Assembly: GCF_002760435.1 (NCBI RefSeq)
Contig: NZ_AUUU01000039.1
Span: forward strand, 78,113-142,112
Reading direction: 5' to 3'
Source of the DNA: Clostridium sp. LS
GTDB taxonomy: Bacteria; Bacillota; Clostridia; Clostridiales; Clostridiaceae
DNA length: 64,000 bases
Shown: one piece after another, positions 46,709-56,086 of the stretch
Numbering within the stretch: position 1 is the stretch's first letter
How the letters are laid out: each line of letters opens with the position of its first letter
Notes under the pieces: generated by a model
Seen by the model: the letters and a program-made list of their open reading frames with translations, nothing else
Database searches by the model: none
Told to the model about the DNA's origin: nothing
Program-made: the position numbers and the translations under genes

Positions 46709-46841
46709 TAACCCTCTTTAAATAATTTTTAGTATGTTAATTTTTATTTATCATAACTATTTTTCATTTGTAAAAAACATTTATTAATCTATCTAGAAGT
46801 TTTTTTGCATTTAATTATCATTCCATAATCTAATGATATTG

Positions 46842-47021
46842 TCAAGGCAAAAGCATGTTTGCTATGCGCTCACCAGCAATATATGATTCAGGTAAATCAC
46901 CTTCCCTGAAATTAGTATTTTCATAAAAATTAGTTTTAGTCATATCAGGATGAATAGTTGCTACTTTAACCACAGCTTTTCGAGTTTCTTCAAATAAACT
47001 CTCACTAAACTGGCTAAGACC
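46842..47021 (-). pseudogene. Short-chain dehydrogenase, C-terminal remnant
   Basis: On the minus strand the reading begins after a stop with GLSQFSESLFEETRK, then VVKVATIHPDMTKTNFYEN and LPESYIAGERIAN, ending at TGA 46842-46844. This is the C-terminal third of an SDR (the KVxTIxPDMTxTNFY signature). The catalytic YxxxK and Rossmann parts are gone. No ribosome binding site at its head. Lies alone in a 480-base gap between polC and the next gene. Confidence 0.75.
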
Positions 47022-47161
47022 TTAAATGCTCACTCCAAAGTAAATTAATAAATGAATACAAATATCATCTTAAAGTTCTTTTTTAGATTCTAATAGCAAG
47101 ATTAAAAATTATATATATAATTATTATAGTGGATATATGGTAGTATTCTCAAGTATTAATA

Positions 47162-47185
47162 AAGAACCCTCATATGAGAGTTCTT
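47162..47185 (-). terminator. Weak terminator after small gene
   Basis: Near-palindrome AAGAACCCTCATATGAGAGTT with a short T-run on the minus strand, just beyond the stop at 47190. Confidence 0.5.
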
Positions 47186-47189
47186 GGAG

Positions 47190-47459
47190 TTATTTTACAT
47201 TTGATTTTAAAATATTTAAAATCTCATCTCTTACTGTCATACCATGACGTGAAGTATAATCTTTCATTTGTTCTGGTTGAATTTTAATAAATACGCCTAA
47301 ATCCTTTATTTGGATTATCAGATTTGGTTTTTCTTCTATTATTTCTACCGGATACTTTGATTTTTTATTTATTTCAGTTGTAATCTCTAGAGCTACCTGT
47401 CTAACTTCCTCAAAATTGTCCGCTTTACTGTTAATTTTGTTTATAATTTTATCTATCAT
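47190..47459 (-). CDS. Conserved-looking small protein, unknown function
   Basis: 89 aa. Amphipathic N-terminal helices (IDKIINKINSKADNFEEVRQ) followed by beta strands (VEIIEEKPNLIIQIKDLGVF) and a terminal helix. No membrane segment, no cysteine. ATG 47459 with AGGGTGAG upstream; an in-frame GTG overlaps that site. I do not recognise it. Confidence 0.6.
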   Translation of the reverse strand: MIDKIINKINSKADNFEEVRQVALEITTEINKKSKYPVEIIEEKPNLIIQIKDLGVFIKIQPEQMKDYTSRHGMTVRDEILNILKSNVK

Positions 47460-47691
47460 TTTTCTCACCCTTTCATATAATTAATTATACAAAAGTTGGC
47501 ATATTCCTTCTGGATTTTACAAATATATTAATATTAATCCGGGATAGTAAAATTACTCCAAACGGCAAAAAGAACTTCTGAATCGGTAATCTCAAATGAA
47601 TGTATTCGAAAGGATGACACCTAGTTTTCGTTATCATAAATTAATTGTTTTGCCATTATCTTGTACCCTATTACATTCATCTATAATATTT

Positions 47692-48459
47692 TTATTCAAT
47701 TTCTCCATATATAAAATACCAATCATTTTTCATATCAAACGTATCTTTAATAATTTTTAAATTTAAACTTCTCATCATTTCTAACAAACTTTTATATGTA
47801 AATGGTGTAAAATTTAAATCACTTTGATAAAGTGTCACTCTATTATCGCTACTAATTTCTTGAAAAATAATTTCAACTTTTGCTTCTTGCTCCATACCGT
47901 TTAATTTCCAGTGATATAAAGGAATATATTCTTTATCTGCATAAGATACCTTATCGTATACAGTATACGCCTTGTTCTCAGCAATTACCTTATCCCAATT
48001 ACGGGTTTCAATAACTAGAGTTCCTTTAGGTTTTAATAAACTAGAAAGAGCCTTCAAGTTATTTTGTCTTGAAATAGCATCTGGCGAATGAACTATTGAG
48101 TTTCCTGTACATAAAACTATATCAAAGCTATTACTATATTTATTTGGTAAATCCATCCAGGCCTTTACCTCAGTCTCAAGCTTAATATTATGCTTTCTAG
48201 CAAAAGCAGTAGTTAAATTTATCATTTCACTACTAATATCTGTTGCAACTACATTATATCCATTTAAAGCTAGGGCAGTAGCTTGGACACCATTACCGCA
48301 AGCGGAATCTAAAATAGTCAAATCATATTTTTGATATGAATTTAATAATTTCCTATGATCTTTTACATAGTGCAATTCTTTTAATGCTTCTACAGACAGA
48401 TCTCCATATAACGCATTATATAGCCAATTCATTTTATTGTAATCTGATGCAGAATCCAA
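47692..48459 (-). CDS. Class I SAM-dependent methyltransferase (glycine N-methyltransferase-like)
   Basis: 255 aa. Motif I ILDSACGNGVQATALAL (about 50-66), then NVVATDISSEMI (motif II) and FDIVLCTGNSIVHS. The pattern resembles glycine/sarcosine N-methyltransferases but without proof. TTG start at 48459 with AGGAGG 8 bases upstream; no ATG fits. Divergent from the small secreted paralogue at 48576. Confidence 0.8.
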   Translation of the reverse strand: MDSASDYNKMNWLYNALYGDLSVEALKELHYVKDHRKLLNSYQKYDLTILDSACGNGVQATALALNGYNVVATDISSEMINLTTAFARKHNIKLETEVKAWMDLPNKYSNSFDIVLCTGNSIVHSPDAISRQNNLKALSSLLKPKGTLVIETRNWDKVIAENKAYTVYDKVSYADKEYIPLYHWKLNGMEQEAKVEIIFQEISSDNRVTLYQSDLNFTPFTYKSLLEMMRSLNLKIIKDTFDMKNDWYFIYGEIE

Positions 48460-48575
48460 CTTTTATACCTCCTTGAACAAAATTAAAGTTACTTGTATAT
48501 ATTTCCTCAATTTTTACATAATATATATGAGTTGTTATTAAAAAATAAATATATCTTAAGAAAGGCAATGTTCAT

Positions 48576-48899
48576 ATGAAAAAAATAGCTATAGTATTTA
48601 TTATTTTTTTATTACTATCAATTAGTTTAAATTCACCTATTATATTTGCTCAACCACAAACTAAATCACTTCCGCAAGGAATTTATATTGTAAAAGATGC
48701 TAATTTATTAGTAAATTCTTCTTATAATATTCATAACACATCTCCTAGCACAAAATCTGTTATTATGGTTTTAGATTCTAATAAAGCATTACAAGAATAT
48801 ATAATTTTAGAACCTAACTCATATCATTACAATTTAAAACCATTTCATTATGATGATACGGTTGTAATAGTTAGCAATTCGAACATTGATTTTACATAA
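48576..48899 (+). CDS. Small secreted protein, paralogue 3
   Basis: 107 aa. Signal peptide ending about FAQ (residue 26), mature all-beta-like domain with QGIYIVKDA, YNIHNTSP, MVLDSNKALQEYIILEPNS and VVIVSNSNIDF. Aligns end to end with the paralogues at 29738 and 30107, 18 kb away. AAGG-type site before the ATG. No known family. Confidence 0.65.
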   Translation: MKKIAIVFIIFLLLSISLNSPIIFAQPQTKSLPQGIYIVKDANLLVNSSYNIHNTSPSTKSVIMVLDSNKALQEYIILEPNSYHYNLKPFHYDDTVVIVSNSNIDFT

Positions 48900-48957
48900 A
48901 TGTTGCGTCATCTTTAAAAACTTGTCATTTAATTCTTGCATTACTTATGTATATAAT

Positions 48958-49089
48958 TTAAGAATTTTTTTGAATGTAAATTTTCAATGCCCTAATTAAT
49001 AGGATAAGGGCATAAATTCCTATCCCCCATAATATTAATGCTGGAATTCCCAATATAATTAATGGAATTAAGGCAGCTATTATACTCAT
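48958..49089 (-). CDS. Small single-span membrane protein
   Basis: 43 aa, nearly all hydrophobic (MSIIAALIPLIILGIPALIL) then a short basic tail. AGGAGG precedes the ATG at 6-base spacing. Too short to assign; could be a small regulatory membrane peptide or toxin-like peptide. No antitoxin-like RNA was noticed. Confidence 0.5.
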   Translation of the reverse strand: MSIIAALIPLIILGIPALILWGIGIYALILLIRALKIYIQKNS

Positions 49090-49306
49090 TATATACCTCC
49101 TGTTAAATAGTTACTACAATTCCAATTATACCACATATTGTTAAAAATGAAGTATTGAATTTTTATGAATTAATTTTATATTATCCCACAATTAATATTT
49201 CTCATGTTATGAAATTGGATATGCACATATTTTTTCTATGCCTTCAATTCTATAAACCAATAATTTTAAACTGATATCTTTGTTATAATAAATATAAAAA
49301 TTAAAT

Positions 49307-50257
49307 TTAATATACTTTCAATCCTGTATCTTCTTTCAAGCCTAACATTAAATTCATATTTTGAATAGCAGCACCACTTGCTCCCTTACCTAAGTTATCT
49401 AATCTTGATGTAATTAAAATTTTATTTTCGTTTCCTGATACAAAAATATCTAACCTGTTAGTATCATTATTGGCTTCAACATTTAGGTAACCATCTTCTA
49501 AGGAGTTTTCAATATCCTGTGGAATAACATTTATAAATTTTTCATCTTGATAATATTCTAATAGTATTTTGTGAATATCAAAAACTGTGTATTTATTACT
49601 TAAAAGACGAGAAAATAAAGGTATTGATACACTCATTCCTTTGTAATAATTTGATATCATAGGAGTAAAAGCTGGTTCAAAAGATAATCCTGTTATCTTT
49701 TGCATTTCTGGTAAATGTTTATGGTTTAAATCTAGTCTATATGGTTTTGGACTATTCATATTACTAAAATGGTTATCTTCGCACCACTTTATTAACTTTT
49801 TTCCACCACCGCTATAGCCAGAAATAGAATAGGCTATAATAGGATAATCTTTTGGAACTATCCCTTGGCCAACTAATGGATATAGAAGAGCTATAAAACC
49901 AGTTGCGTGACAGCCAGGTACAGTAACCCTCTTTGAATTTTTTATTTTATCTCGTTGCTTGTTATTTAATTCTGGTAATCCATAAGTCCAATCTATATTA
50001 GTTCTATGGGCTGTACTAGCATCAATAATACGAGTTTCTTTATTATTAATAAGTGAAATTGATTCTTTAGCAGCAGCATCTGGGAGACATAAGAATACAA
50101 TATCAGCTTCATTTAATAAAGCTTGTCTTGCCTCAATGTCCTTTCTGTACTTAGATTCAATAGATAAAATTTCAATATCTTCTCTTTTGCATAGATATTC
50201 ATGTATTTTCAAACCAGTTGTTCCTTCACTTCCGTCTACAAAAACTTTATACTTCAT
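49307..50257 (-). CDS. argC: N-acetyl-gamma-glutamyl-phosphate reductase
   Basis: 316 aa NADP-dependent reductase of arginine biosynthesis. Rossmann head VFVDGSEGTTGLKIHEYL, catalytic VPGCHATGFIALL, His in the LDLNHKHLPEM region. Length fits the shorter AGPR type 2. Other arginine genes are not adjacent. Two ARG boxes lie directly upstream. Confidence 0.92.
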   Translation of the reverse strand: MKYKVFVDGSEGTTGLKIHEYLCKREDIEILSIESKYRKDIEARQALLNEADIVFLCLPDAAAKESISLINNKETRIIDASTAHRTNIDWTYGLPELNNKQRDKIKNSKRVTVPGCHATGFIALLYPLVGQGIVPKDYPIIAYSISGYSGGGKKLIKWCEDNHFSNMNSPKPYRLDLNHKHLPEMQKITGLSFEPAFTPMISNYYKGMSVSIPLFSRLLSNKYTVFDIHKILLEYYQDEKFINVIPQDIENSLEDGYLNVEANNDTNRLDIFVSGNENKILITSRLDNLGKGASGAAIQNMNLMLGLKEDTGLKVY

Positions 50258-50283
50258 ATAATAGCCTCACTTTAACATTTAAT

Positions 50284-50321
50284 TATAAATAATTATACAT
50301 ATAATTGTATAATTATTCAAT
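50284..50321 (-). promoter_or_regulatory. Two tandem ARG boxes (ArgR/AhrC operator) before argC
   Basis: Plus-strand 18-mers at 50284-50301 (TATAAATAATTATACATA) and 50304-50321 (ATTGTATAATTATTCAAT) fit the consensus TNTGNATWWWWATNCANA. The first differs at one fixed position, the second at two, both outside the core GTATAATTATTCA. They are 2 bp apart, the tandem spacing used by ArgR hexamers. Confidence 0.72.
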
Positions 50322-50714
50322 AGCGGTTTTTCTAAAATTGGAATATTTTAAATGGAATTTAATCTCACGTTTTGCACTAATAAAAAAAGTTGCATGGAAA
50401 ACCATACAACAATAAATCACTCTAAGCTTTTGCAGTATTCACTTTTAGTCTATTTTACTTCAATTATTTTAAATTTTCTTTATATGCAACTTTATCTAGG
50501 AAAATATTTTATTCAATACCTTCATCTATATGGTAACACAATCGAAATTATAAGTCTAGTAAATTATTGAAATAATAGTAAAATATTAATTAACTCGCGA
50601 GGATGCATTATTTTATGATTTAAATATTACTTTTCACAAAGTAGTATTAAAGTTAAAATAAGTCCCTATACTAGTTCAAGGATTCATTTAACTTGAGAAT
50701 TTAGGAGGCATATA

Positions 50715-51698
50715 ATGAACGAAATCATTTCTGTAAAGGATGTTAGCAAGATCTATGAATTTTAAAAAAAGGAACCGGGTTTAATTGGGAGCATTAAAAA
50801 CTTGCTAGCAAGAAAATATGAAAAAAAAATTGCAGTAGATAACATAAGCTTTTCCATTAATGAAGGAGATTTTATTGGCTTTATCGGACCTAATGGAGCT
50901 GGAAAGACTACTACCATAAAGATGTTGTCTGGTATAATACATCCCTCTAGTGGAGATATAAGAGTTATGGGCTTTACTCCACAAAAATTACAAAATACAT
51001 TTAAAAAACGATTCGCTATTATAATGGGGCAGAAAAATCAGCTTTGGTGGGACATTCCAGCTCTGGATTCATTCCACTTATTAAAAGAAATATACGAAAT
51101 TCCTTATGTGGATTTTAAAAATATATTAAATGAATTAACTGAAATATTAGATGTTAAACATTTATTAAATATTCCTCTACGTAATTTATCTCTTGGAGAA
51201 AGGATGAAAATGGAGATAACAGGTTCTTTGCTTCATAATCCTAAAGTTTTATTTTTAGATGAACCTACAATCGGACTTGATGTATCATCACGACATAGAA
51301 TACGGGAATTCCTTAAGTATGTTAATAAAGAAAAGAAAATAACTATAATATTAACTAGTCATTACCTTGATGATATTGAAGAATTATGTAATAGAATTAT
51401 AGCAATCAGCAAAGGAAAAGTATTTTATGATGGTTCTTTAAATGCATTCCCTTCTTATGCGCTAGATTATAAACATGTTTCGCTTACTTTTGATAATAAA
51501 AGAGCATTTGATCTATTAGAGAGGTATGGAACCTTCATAAATAAAACAGAGACTAGTGCAAAACTTTTGATTAATAAGAATAAGTTAAAGGATTTTGGCA
51601 GGGAAGTGTTTTCAACCAATATTATTTTTGATATTAACATAGAAGAAGTTCCTTTAGATGATGCATTTGTAAATTTTTTTAATAATGAAAGGATTTAG
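50715..51698 (+). pseudogene. ABC-2-type exporter ATPase with in-frame stop at codon 17
   Basis: The full gene begins ATG 50715 with AGGAGG (50703-50708): MNEIISVKDVSKIYEF, then TAA (50763-50765), and then in the same frame KKEPGLIGSIKNLLARKYE. So a single substitution seems to have made a stop where homologues have Tyr. Everything after is intact: GPNGAGKTTTIKM, Q-loop MGQKNQLWWDI, signature LSLGERMKMEITG, LFLDEPTIGLD. A TTG at 50802 is the next possible start but has no good ribosome binding site. It may be a pseudogene, read-through, or reinitiation. The 298-aa open part would still contain all ATPase motifs. Confidence 0.85.
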
Positions 51699-51700
51699 AT

Positions 51701-52504
51701 ATGGATAAGTACATTGAAGTAATGAAGATAAATATTCAAATTTCATTTGCTTATAAGTGGAATTTAATATTATCATCACTAATGGATGTTTTCCGTGTTG
51801 TAGCTGAAATAGTGTTTTGGAAGATATTGTTTGATTCAACATCAAATAATTTAATTAATGACTATGATCTTAATTCAATAATAACCTATTATATTTTTAT
51901 GTTTATCATAGGTACTGTAATGAATGTTAGCAATATAGGAAATAAAATTGCAAATGATATTAAAGATGGAACTTTAAATAACCTCATAACTAGACCTATT
52001 AATTATATAGGATATTATTTCTCAGAAACTATCTCTCATAAATTTGTTCAATCTTTAATTGCTTCAATCACCTTTATTCCTATGTTTATTGCACAAGTTT
52101 CAAATCTAAGCTTCGGTATAAGTTTTGAACAACTTTTATTCTTCCCTTTAATACTACTGTTAGCTTTACTACTAAACTTTTTTATAAATATTATTATTAG
52201 TTTACTAGTTTTTTGGGTTATTGAAGTTACTTCATTCTTTTTCCTTAAAGATATTTTGCTAGACTTCTTATCTGGGCGAGCATTCCCTATTGATTTATTA
52301 CCAAAGTCTATACTCAATGTATTCGGAATGTTACCATTTATGTATTGTACCTACTTCCCTATCACTATATTAACCAAAGAAATTACAAATGAAGCGTTCT
52401 TTAAAGGACTTTTGGTACAAATTATTTGGACCGCATTTTTATATATCGCGATTAAAGTTCTTTGGAGACTCGGAATTAAAAAATATTCTGGAACTGGAGC
52501 TTAG
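51701..52504 (+). CDS. ABC-2 family permease (DUF990-type)
   Basis: 267 aa with six hydrophobic segments; begins two bases after the ATPase stop. Contains NDIKDGTLNNLITRPINYIGYYF, the pattern of this permease family in drug or viologen exporters. AAGGA 7 bases before the ATG. With the next gene it forms the membrane half of one exporter. Substrate unknown. Confidence 0.85.
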   Translation: MDKYIEVMKINIQISFAYKWNLILSSLMDVFRVVAEIVFWKILFDSTSNNLINDYDLNSIITYYIFMFIIGTVMNVSNIGNKIANDIKDGTLNNLITRPINYIGYYFSETISHKFVQSLIASITFIPMFIAQVSNLSFGISFEQLLFFPLILLLALLLNFFINIIISLLVFWVIEVTSFFFLKDILLDFLSGRAFPIDLLPKSILNVFGMLPFMYCTYFPITILTKEITNEAFFKGLLVQIIWTAFLYIAIKVLWRLGIKKYSGTGA

Positions 52505-52596
52505 ATGCTATCAATAAAATAGTAGACTCATATCTTCGCAAATTATTTTCTTTCACTTGCATCATTGAATAAATTTAAATATTAGGGAGTTTTCGT

Positions 52597-53382
52597 ATGA
52601 GATATATTAGATTATATGGAGAGTTTTTTAAACAAAGTTTTATAAAATTAATGGCATATAGAGTTAACTTTTTCCTTATTTTAATTACTAACTCAACTTA
52701 CTTTGCCGTGCAGCTTATATTACTTCAAGTGATTTTTGCCAATGTTAATTCTTTGGCAGGTTGGACAAAATGTGAAATGATCTTTTATATAGGAACCTTT
52801 AATTTAATTGATTCTTTGTGGATTTTTGGACCATATTTCAATCTGCTTAGTTTTACAGAACAAATCAGAAGTGGAATGTTGGACTATTACATTACTAAGC
52901 CAGTAAATTCTCAATTTCTCGTAAGCTTAAGAAATGTGGAAATTGGTTCTTTAGTTAGTGCGTTAGCAGGTATAGCTATAATCGGGTATGCTTTAATTGA
53001 AGGAAATATAAAACTTACTTCCTGGAGAGTAATTTTATATATTATTGCTATTATTCATGCACTATTAGTTGAATATGGGATTTACTTTATAATGACTTGT
53101 CTATCATTTTGGACAGTTAAAACTGATTTTATAGAGAATATACATGGCATAATGTGTTATTTCTCAAATAGACCTATAGATATTTATAAAGGGGTTATTA
53201 GATTTATACTTACCTATATATTGCCATATGGATTTGCTATGACAGTTGCATCCAAGGCCGCTGTAAAAAGCATGGACGCCAGCGTATATATATCTTTTAT
53301 TTTATTGAGTTGGTGCTTTTTTGGTGGGTCAATACTATTTTGGAAATTTGCATTAAGAAGGTATAACTCTGCAAGTTCATAA
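52597..53382 (+). CDS. ABC-2 family permease, second subunit
   Basis: 261 aa, six hydrophobic segments and the family motif QIRSGMLDYYITKPVNSQFL. Same architecture as the 51701 gene but clearly diverged. 92 bases after it with its own GGGAG site. Confidence 0.85.
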   Translation: MRYIRLYGEFFKQSFIKLMAYRVNFFLILITNSTYFAVQLILLQVIFANVNSLAGWTKCEMIFYIGTFNLIDSLWIFGPYFNLLSFTEQIRSGMLDYYITKPVNSQFLVSLRNVEIGSLVSALAGIAIIGYALIEGNIKLTSWRVILYIIAIIHALLVEYGIYFIMTCLSFWTVKTDFIENIHGIMCYFSNRPIDIYKGVIRFILTYILPYGFAMTVASKAAVKSMDASVYISFILLSWCFFGGSILFWKFALRRYNSASS

Positions 53383-53413
53383 GTGTGTAATTAATTATAA
53401 TATTAATACATTA

Positions 53414-53450
53414 AAAATGGGACTTACATCGTTAAAGTAAGTCCCATTTT
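53414..53450. terminator. Terminator of exporter operon
   Basis: 14-bp perfect stem AAAATGGGACTTAC (53414-53427) / GTAAGTCCCATTTT (53437-53450). Confidence 0.8.
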
Positions 53451-53547
53451 ATAGATATATTCAAACAATAGTTCTTAAATTTAAACTGGCAGATAAATTG
53501 AGAATAAGTGTTACTAAAATATTATAAAATAAGGTGAATTAAGAGTT

Positions 53548-54003
53548 TTATTTATGGAATAACTTAATTCCTAATGCAAGTATTCCTGAAGTAATAAGAG
53601 GGCCTACAGGAACACCACCTAAAAATGACGCAGCAATCACTGCCCCTAATATCAAAGCGGGCATAACATCTCCGTGACCTTGAACTGTAAGATATTGTAG
53701 TCCAAGTCCACTTAAGTAAGTAGTAAACAGGGAAATTAATAATGCTGCTATGCCAATCCATGAGGAAAAAACATTTTTTATATTTATAGATGTAATTTGG
53801 CCACTCGCAATAGGAATTAAAATAGATGCAATAAGTATTACTAATCCAAAAAACATTCCATAGCTATCGATTACTGGGAAAAGATATTTGTCCAAATTTA
53901 TAAGCTTAATAAGTAAAAGAACACAAGTTGCAATTGCAACTGAATTAGCTTTACCAAGAATTGATAATGCTAGTATTGTAATTAATATAATATTAGAATC
54001 CAA
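53548..54003 (-). CDS. DUF441/UPF0756 membrane protein
   Basis: 151 aa, four hydrophobic helices. Family pattern: ILALSILGKANSVAIATCVL, then LFTTYLSGLGLQYLTVQGHG and GAVIAASFLGGVPVGPLI. TTG start at 54003; AAGGGATGA is upstream. Function unknown. Confidence 0.8.
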   Translation of the reverse strand: MDSNIILITILALSILGKANSVAIATCVLLLIKLINLDKYLFPVIDSYGMFFGLVILIASILIPIASGQITSINIKNVFSSWIGIAALLISLFTTYLSGLGLQYLTVQGHGDVMPALILGAVIAASFLGGVPVGPLITSGILALGIKLFHK

Positions 54004-54160
54004 CTAAAATCATCCCTTAAACCAAATTCTATTTAGTAAAATTCTATTCTAAAACTTATTATATAATTACTTATACTTAATTAATATCAGTAATTTTATA
54101 TTTAATTCTATTTTTTATGCATAAAAAATAGGTAAAGATACTGCATATAATTTGTATATT

Positions 54161-54862
54161 TCAAATAGAGAACTTGTATTCAAAACGTTCATTGAAATTA
54201 CCATCAAAACAGTAATATACTGTATTAAATTTTTTTGAATATACCATCGAAAAGGCTGTAACCCACTCACCATTGCGTTGACTTGCAGAGTCAAGTATGT
54301 TAAATGCTGTTTCAACATTTAATTCCTTTGTATTTTCCAATTCACCTGAAACTGTTTTAAATCGAGCACAATCACATTCAACTTTTTCATAGAAATAATC
54401 CCATAAAGAAAAATTCGTCATAACAAAAAATTGTGAGGAGTTTGCAGTATTGTTTATATTACCACGACCTGGCTCTATCACCCATACATTTGCATCAGAA
54501 TCACAGATCATATTATGACAACTCCAATCTGGTGTGTTAACAACTTCAACATTGTTCAAATATTCATTCAAATTCTCAGGAAGAATAACACCATTTAGAA
54601 TATCCAAAATAAGCTTAGTAGTATGAGTTATTTTTTTGCTTGGTCTTCTGTATAAGCCTTTACCATTTGAATTTACAACAAGATTATTGAAAAACCTCCC
54701 ACAACTATCTATTCCAAATGATGGATGCTTCCCTCGCCCTCCATCAACTAATACAGTAAACCAATTGGATTTTTTAGTATCAATAGTATATTTCATTCCA
54801 TTGTTATCAAAATTCATTCCAATAATTGTATCGTTTCCTCTGTGAATAAAGCTAGTGCACAT
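54161..54862 (-). CDS. Linear amide C-N hydrolase (choloylglycine hydrolase-like)
   Basis: 233 aa Ntn hydrolase with the nucleophilic Cys2 directly after Met (MCTSFIHRGNDTIIGMNFD). Also NNLVVNSNGKGLYRR and VWVIEPGRG. Members hydrolyse amides such as conjugated bile acids, penicillin V or N-acyl compounds. The protein is short compared with ~320-aa bile salt hydrolases, so bile-salt activity is not implied. Substrate unknown. Confidence 0.75.
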   Translation of the reverse strand: MCTSFIHRGNDTIIGMNFDNNGMKYTIDTKKSNWFTVLVDGGRGKHPSFGIDSCGRFFNNLVVNSNGKGLYRRPSKKITHTTKLILDILNGVILPENLNEYLNNVEVVNTPDWSCHNMICDSDANVWVIEPGRGNINNTANSSQFFVMTNFSLWDYFYEKVECDCARFKTVSGELENTKELNVETAFNILDSASQRNGEWVTAFSMVYSKKFNTVYYCFDGNFNERFEYKFSI

Positions 54863-55012
54863 AAAATCCCCCCCATATGTAAATTTTCCTTCGAAAAAAT
54901 ATTACTATTTTTTATATCATATATTATAAAAATTGAATTACTAACAAAGCGAGTATTATAAGTAATTTTTCTATAACATTTTTATTTTTATAATTTGATT
55001 TCCAATATATAA

Positions 55013-55783
55013 TTATTTATTTAATTCAGCTGCTTTCTTATTCAATTCATCTATTGTAAGATGGGATGGATCAATTGATTTTAGATATTCGTCAATTTTA
55101 TTAGTATCTAAATCTCCTTGCATAATTTTAAAGTACTCATTATTAATATTTATCGGATCATCGAAGGTTATGTTTATTACTTCTTTGTCATTAATGTAAA
55201 ATATAGCCTTCAGTGCCCAGCCTATCATTTCGGGATTTTTAGTTTTCTTAATAGTATAATCATTTAAATATCCAATAAATTCATTAAGCTTTTGTCTATC
55301 TTCAACTACTATAGGCTTATTAAGCCCACCTCTTCCATCATAAAAAACAATTTTCGTTATATCATTTAACTTAATACCAGTCACTTCACCTATGGTTGTA
55401 GCATTTGAGTTAACATTTGATAAACTATTCTGCATTGAGATGTCTTGTTCTGAATTATGAGTGGCATTTTGAATCCAAGCTCCATTAGAATCTAATTCAT
55501 AACCATTAATAATAGTACTTTTAGCCATAACACCACTATTATATAGGTAATACCACTTGTCATTATATTGTATCCATCCTGTTTTCATGTATCCATTGCT
55601 ATCAAAATAATACCATTGTCCATTAATATTCTTCCATCCTACTGACCATGAATTTCCTTCCGAATTCCACCAGCCATTAGAATCTTCTTTCCACTCTGCA
55701 CTTGCAGTTATTGGATTTATTGATAAAATACTTGCTGCTATTACTCCAATAGCAATTGTCCTTTTAAGATTTTGTCTTTTCAT
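55013..55783 (-). CDS. Secreted cell-wall-binding-repeat protein
   Basis: 256 aa. Signal peptide (about 1-29, AIGVIAASILSINPITASA). Then three to four choline/glucan-binding repeats: GWKNINGQWYYFDSNGYMKT and GWIQYNDKWYYLYNSGVM. A C-terminal domain of 120 residues with KFYDGRGGLNKPIV-like strands follows. ATG 55783 follows GAGGAG. Probably attaches to the cell wall surface. C-terminal domain function unknown. Confidence 0.85.
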   Translation of the reverse strand: MKRQNLKRTIAIGVIAASILSINPITASAEWKEDSNGWWNSEGNSWSVGWKNINGQWYYFDSNGYMKTGWIQYNDKWYYLYNSGVMAKSTIINGYELDSNGAWIQNATHNSEQDISMQNSLSNVNSNATTIGEVTGIKLNDITKIVFYDGRGGLNKPIVVEDRQKLNEFIGYLNDYTIKKTKNPEMIGWALKAIFYINDKEVINITFDDPININNEYFKIMQGDLDTNKIDEYLKSIDPSHLTIDELNKKAAELNK

Positions 55784-56011
55784 TTTAGTCTCCTCATTTC
55801 CATTATTTTTATGTTGTATAAAATATTGCTCCTTATACACTTATAAAATTAACTTATACAATTGCAACGCTCATCTGTTACATAAATAATTTTTACTTTA
55901 AATAAGTTCCAGTATTTATAAATTATAGCATAAAGTGTGATGATAACATTATCAAAAATTAAAATATTTTTTCCGTACCAAAGTTACTATATTTCTATAA
56001 AAATAGAAATA

Positions 56012-56039
56012 CCGCAAATTCATTTTTTGAATAATGCGG
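56012..56039 (-). terminator. Terminator after alpha/beta hydrolase gene
   Basis: Stem CCGCA (56012-56016) / TGCGG (56035-56039) with an inner ATTCA/TGAAT pairing and a T-rich tail on the minus strand. Confidence 0.6.
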
Positions 56040-56086
56040 CATTGAAATATTGAAATACTTATGTGTAATATTTAATTTTTGTAATC

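Larger units (their letters stand above)
46709..47189. other. Gap with SDR relic, otherwise no gene
   Basis: Apart from the dehydrogenase relic at 46842-47021, I see only AT-rich sequence and a weak terminator-like palindrome at 47162-47185. Confidence 0.5.

Noticed and set aside
50352..50570. 72-codon plus-strand frame
   Set aside because: No ribosome binding site and an AT-rich chance-like sequence; the region looks non-coding.
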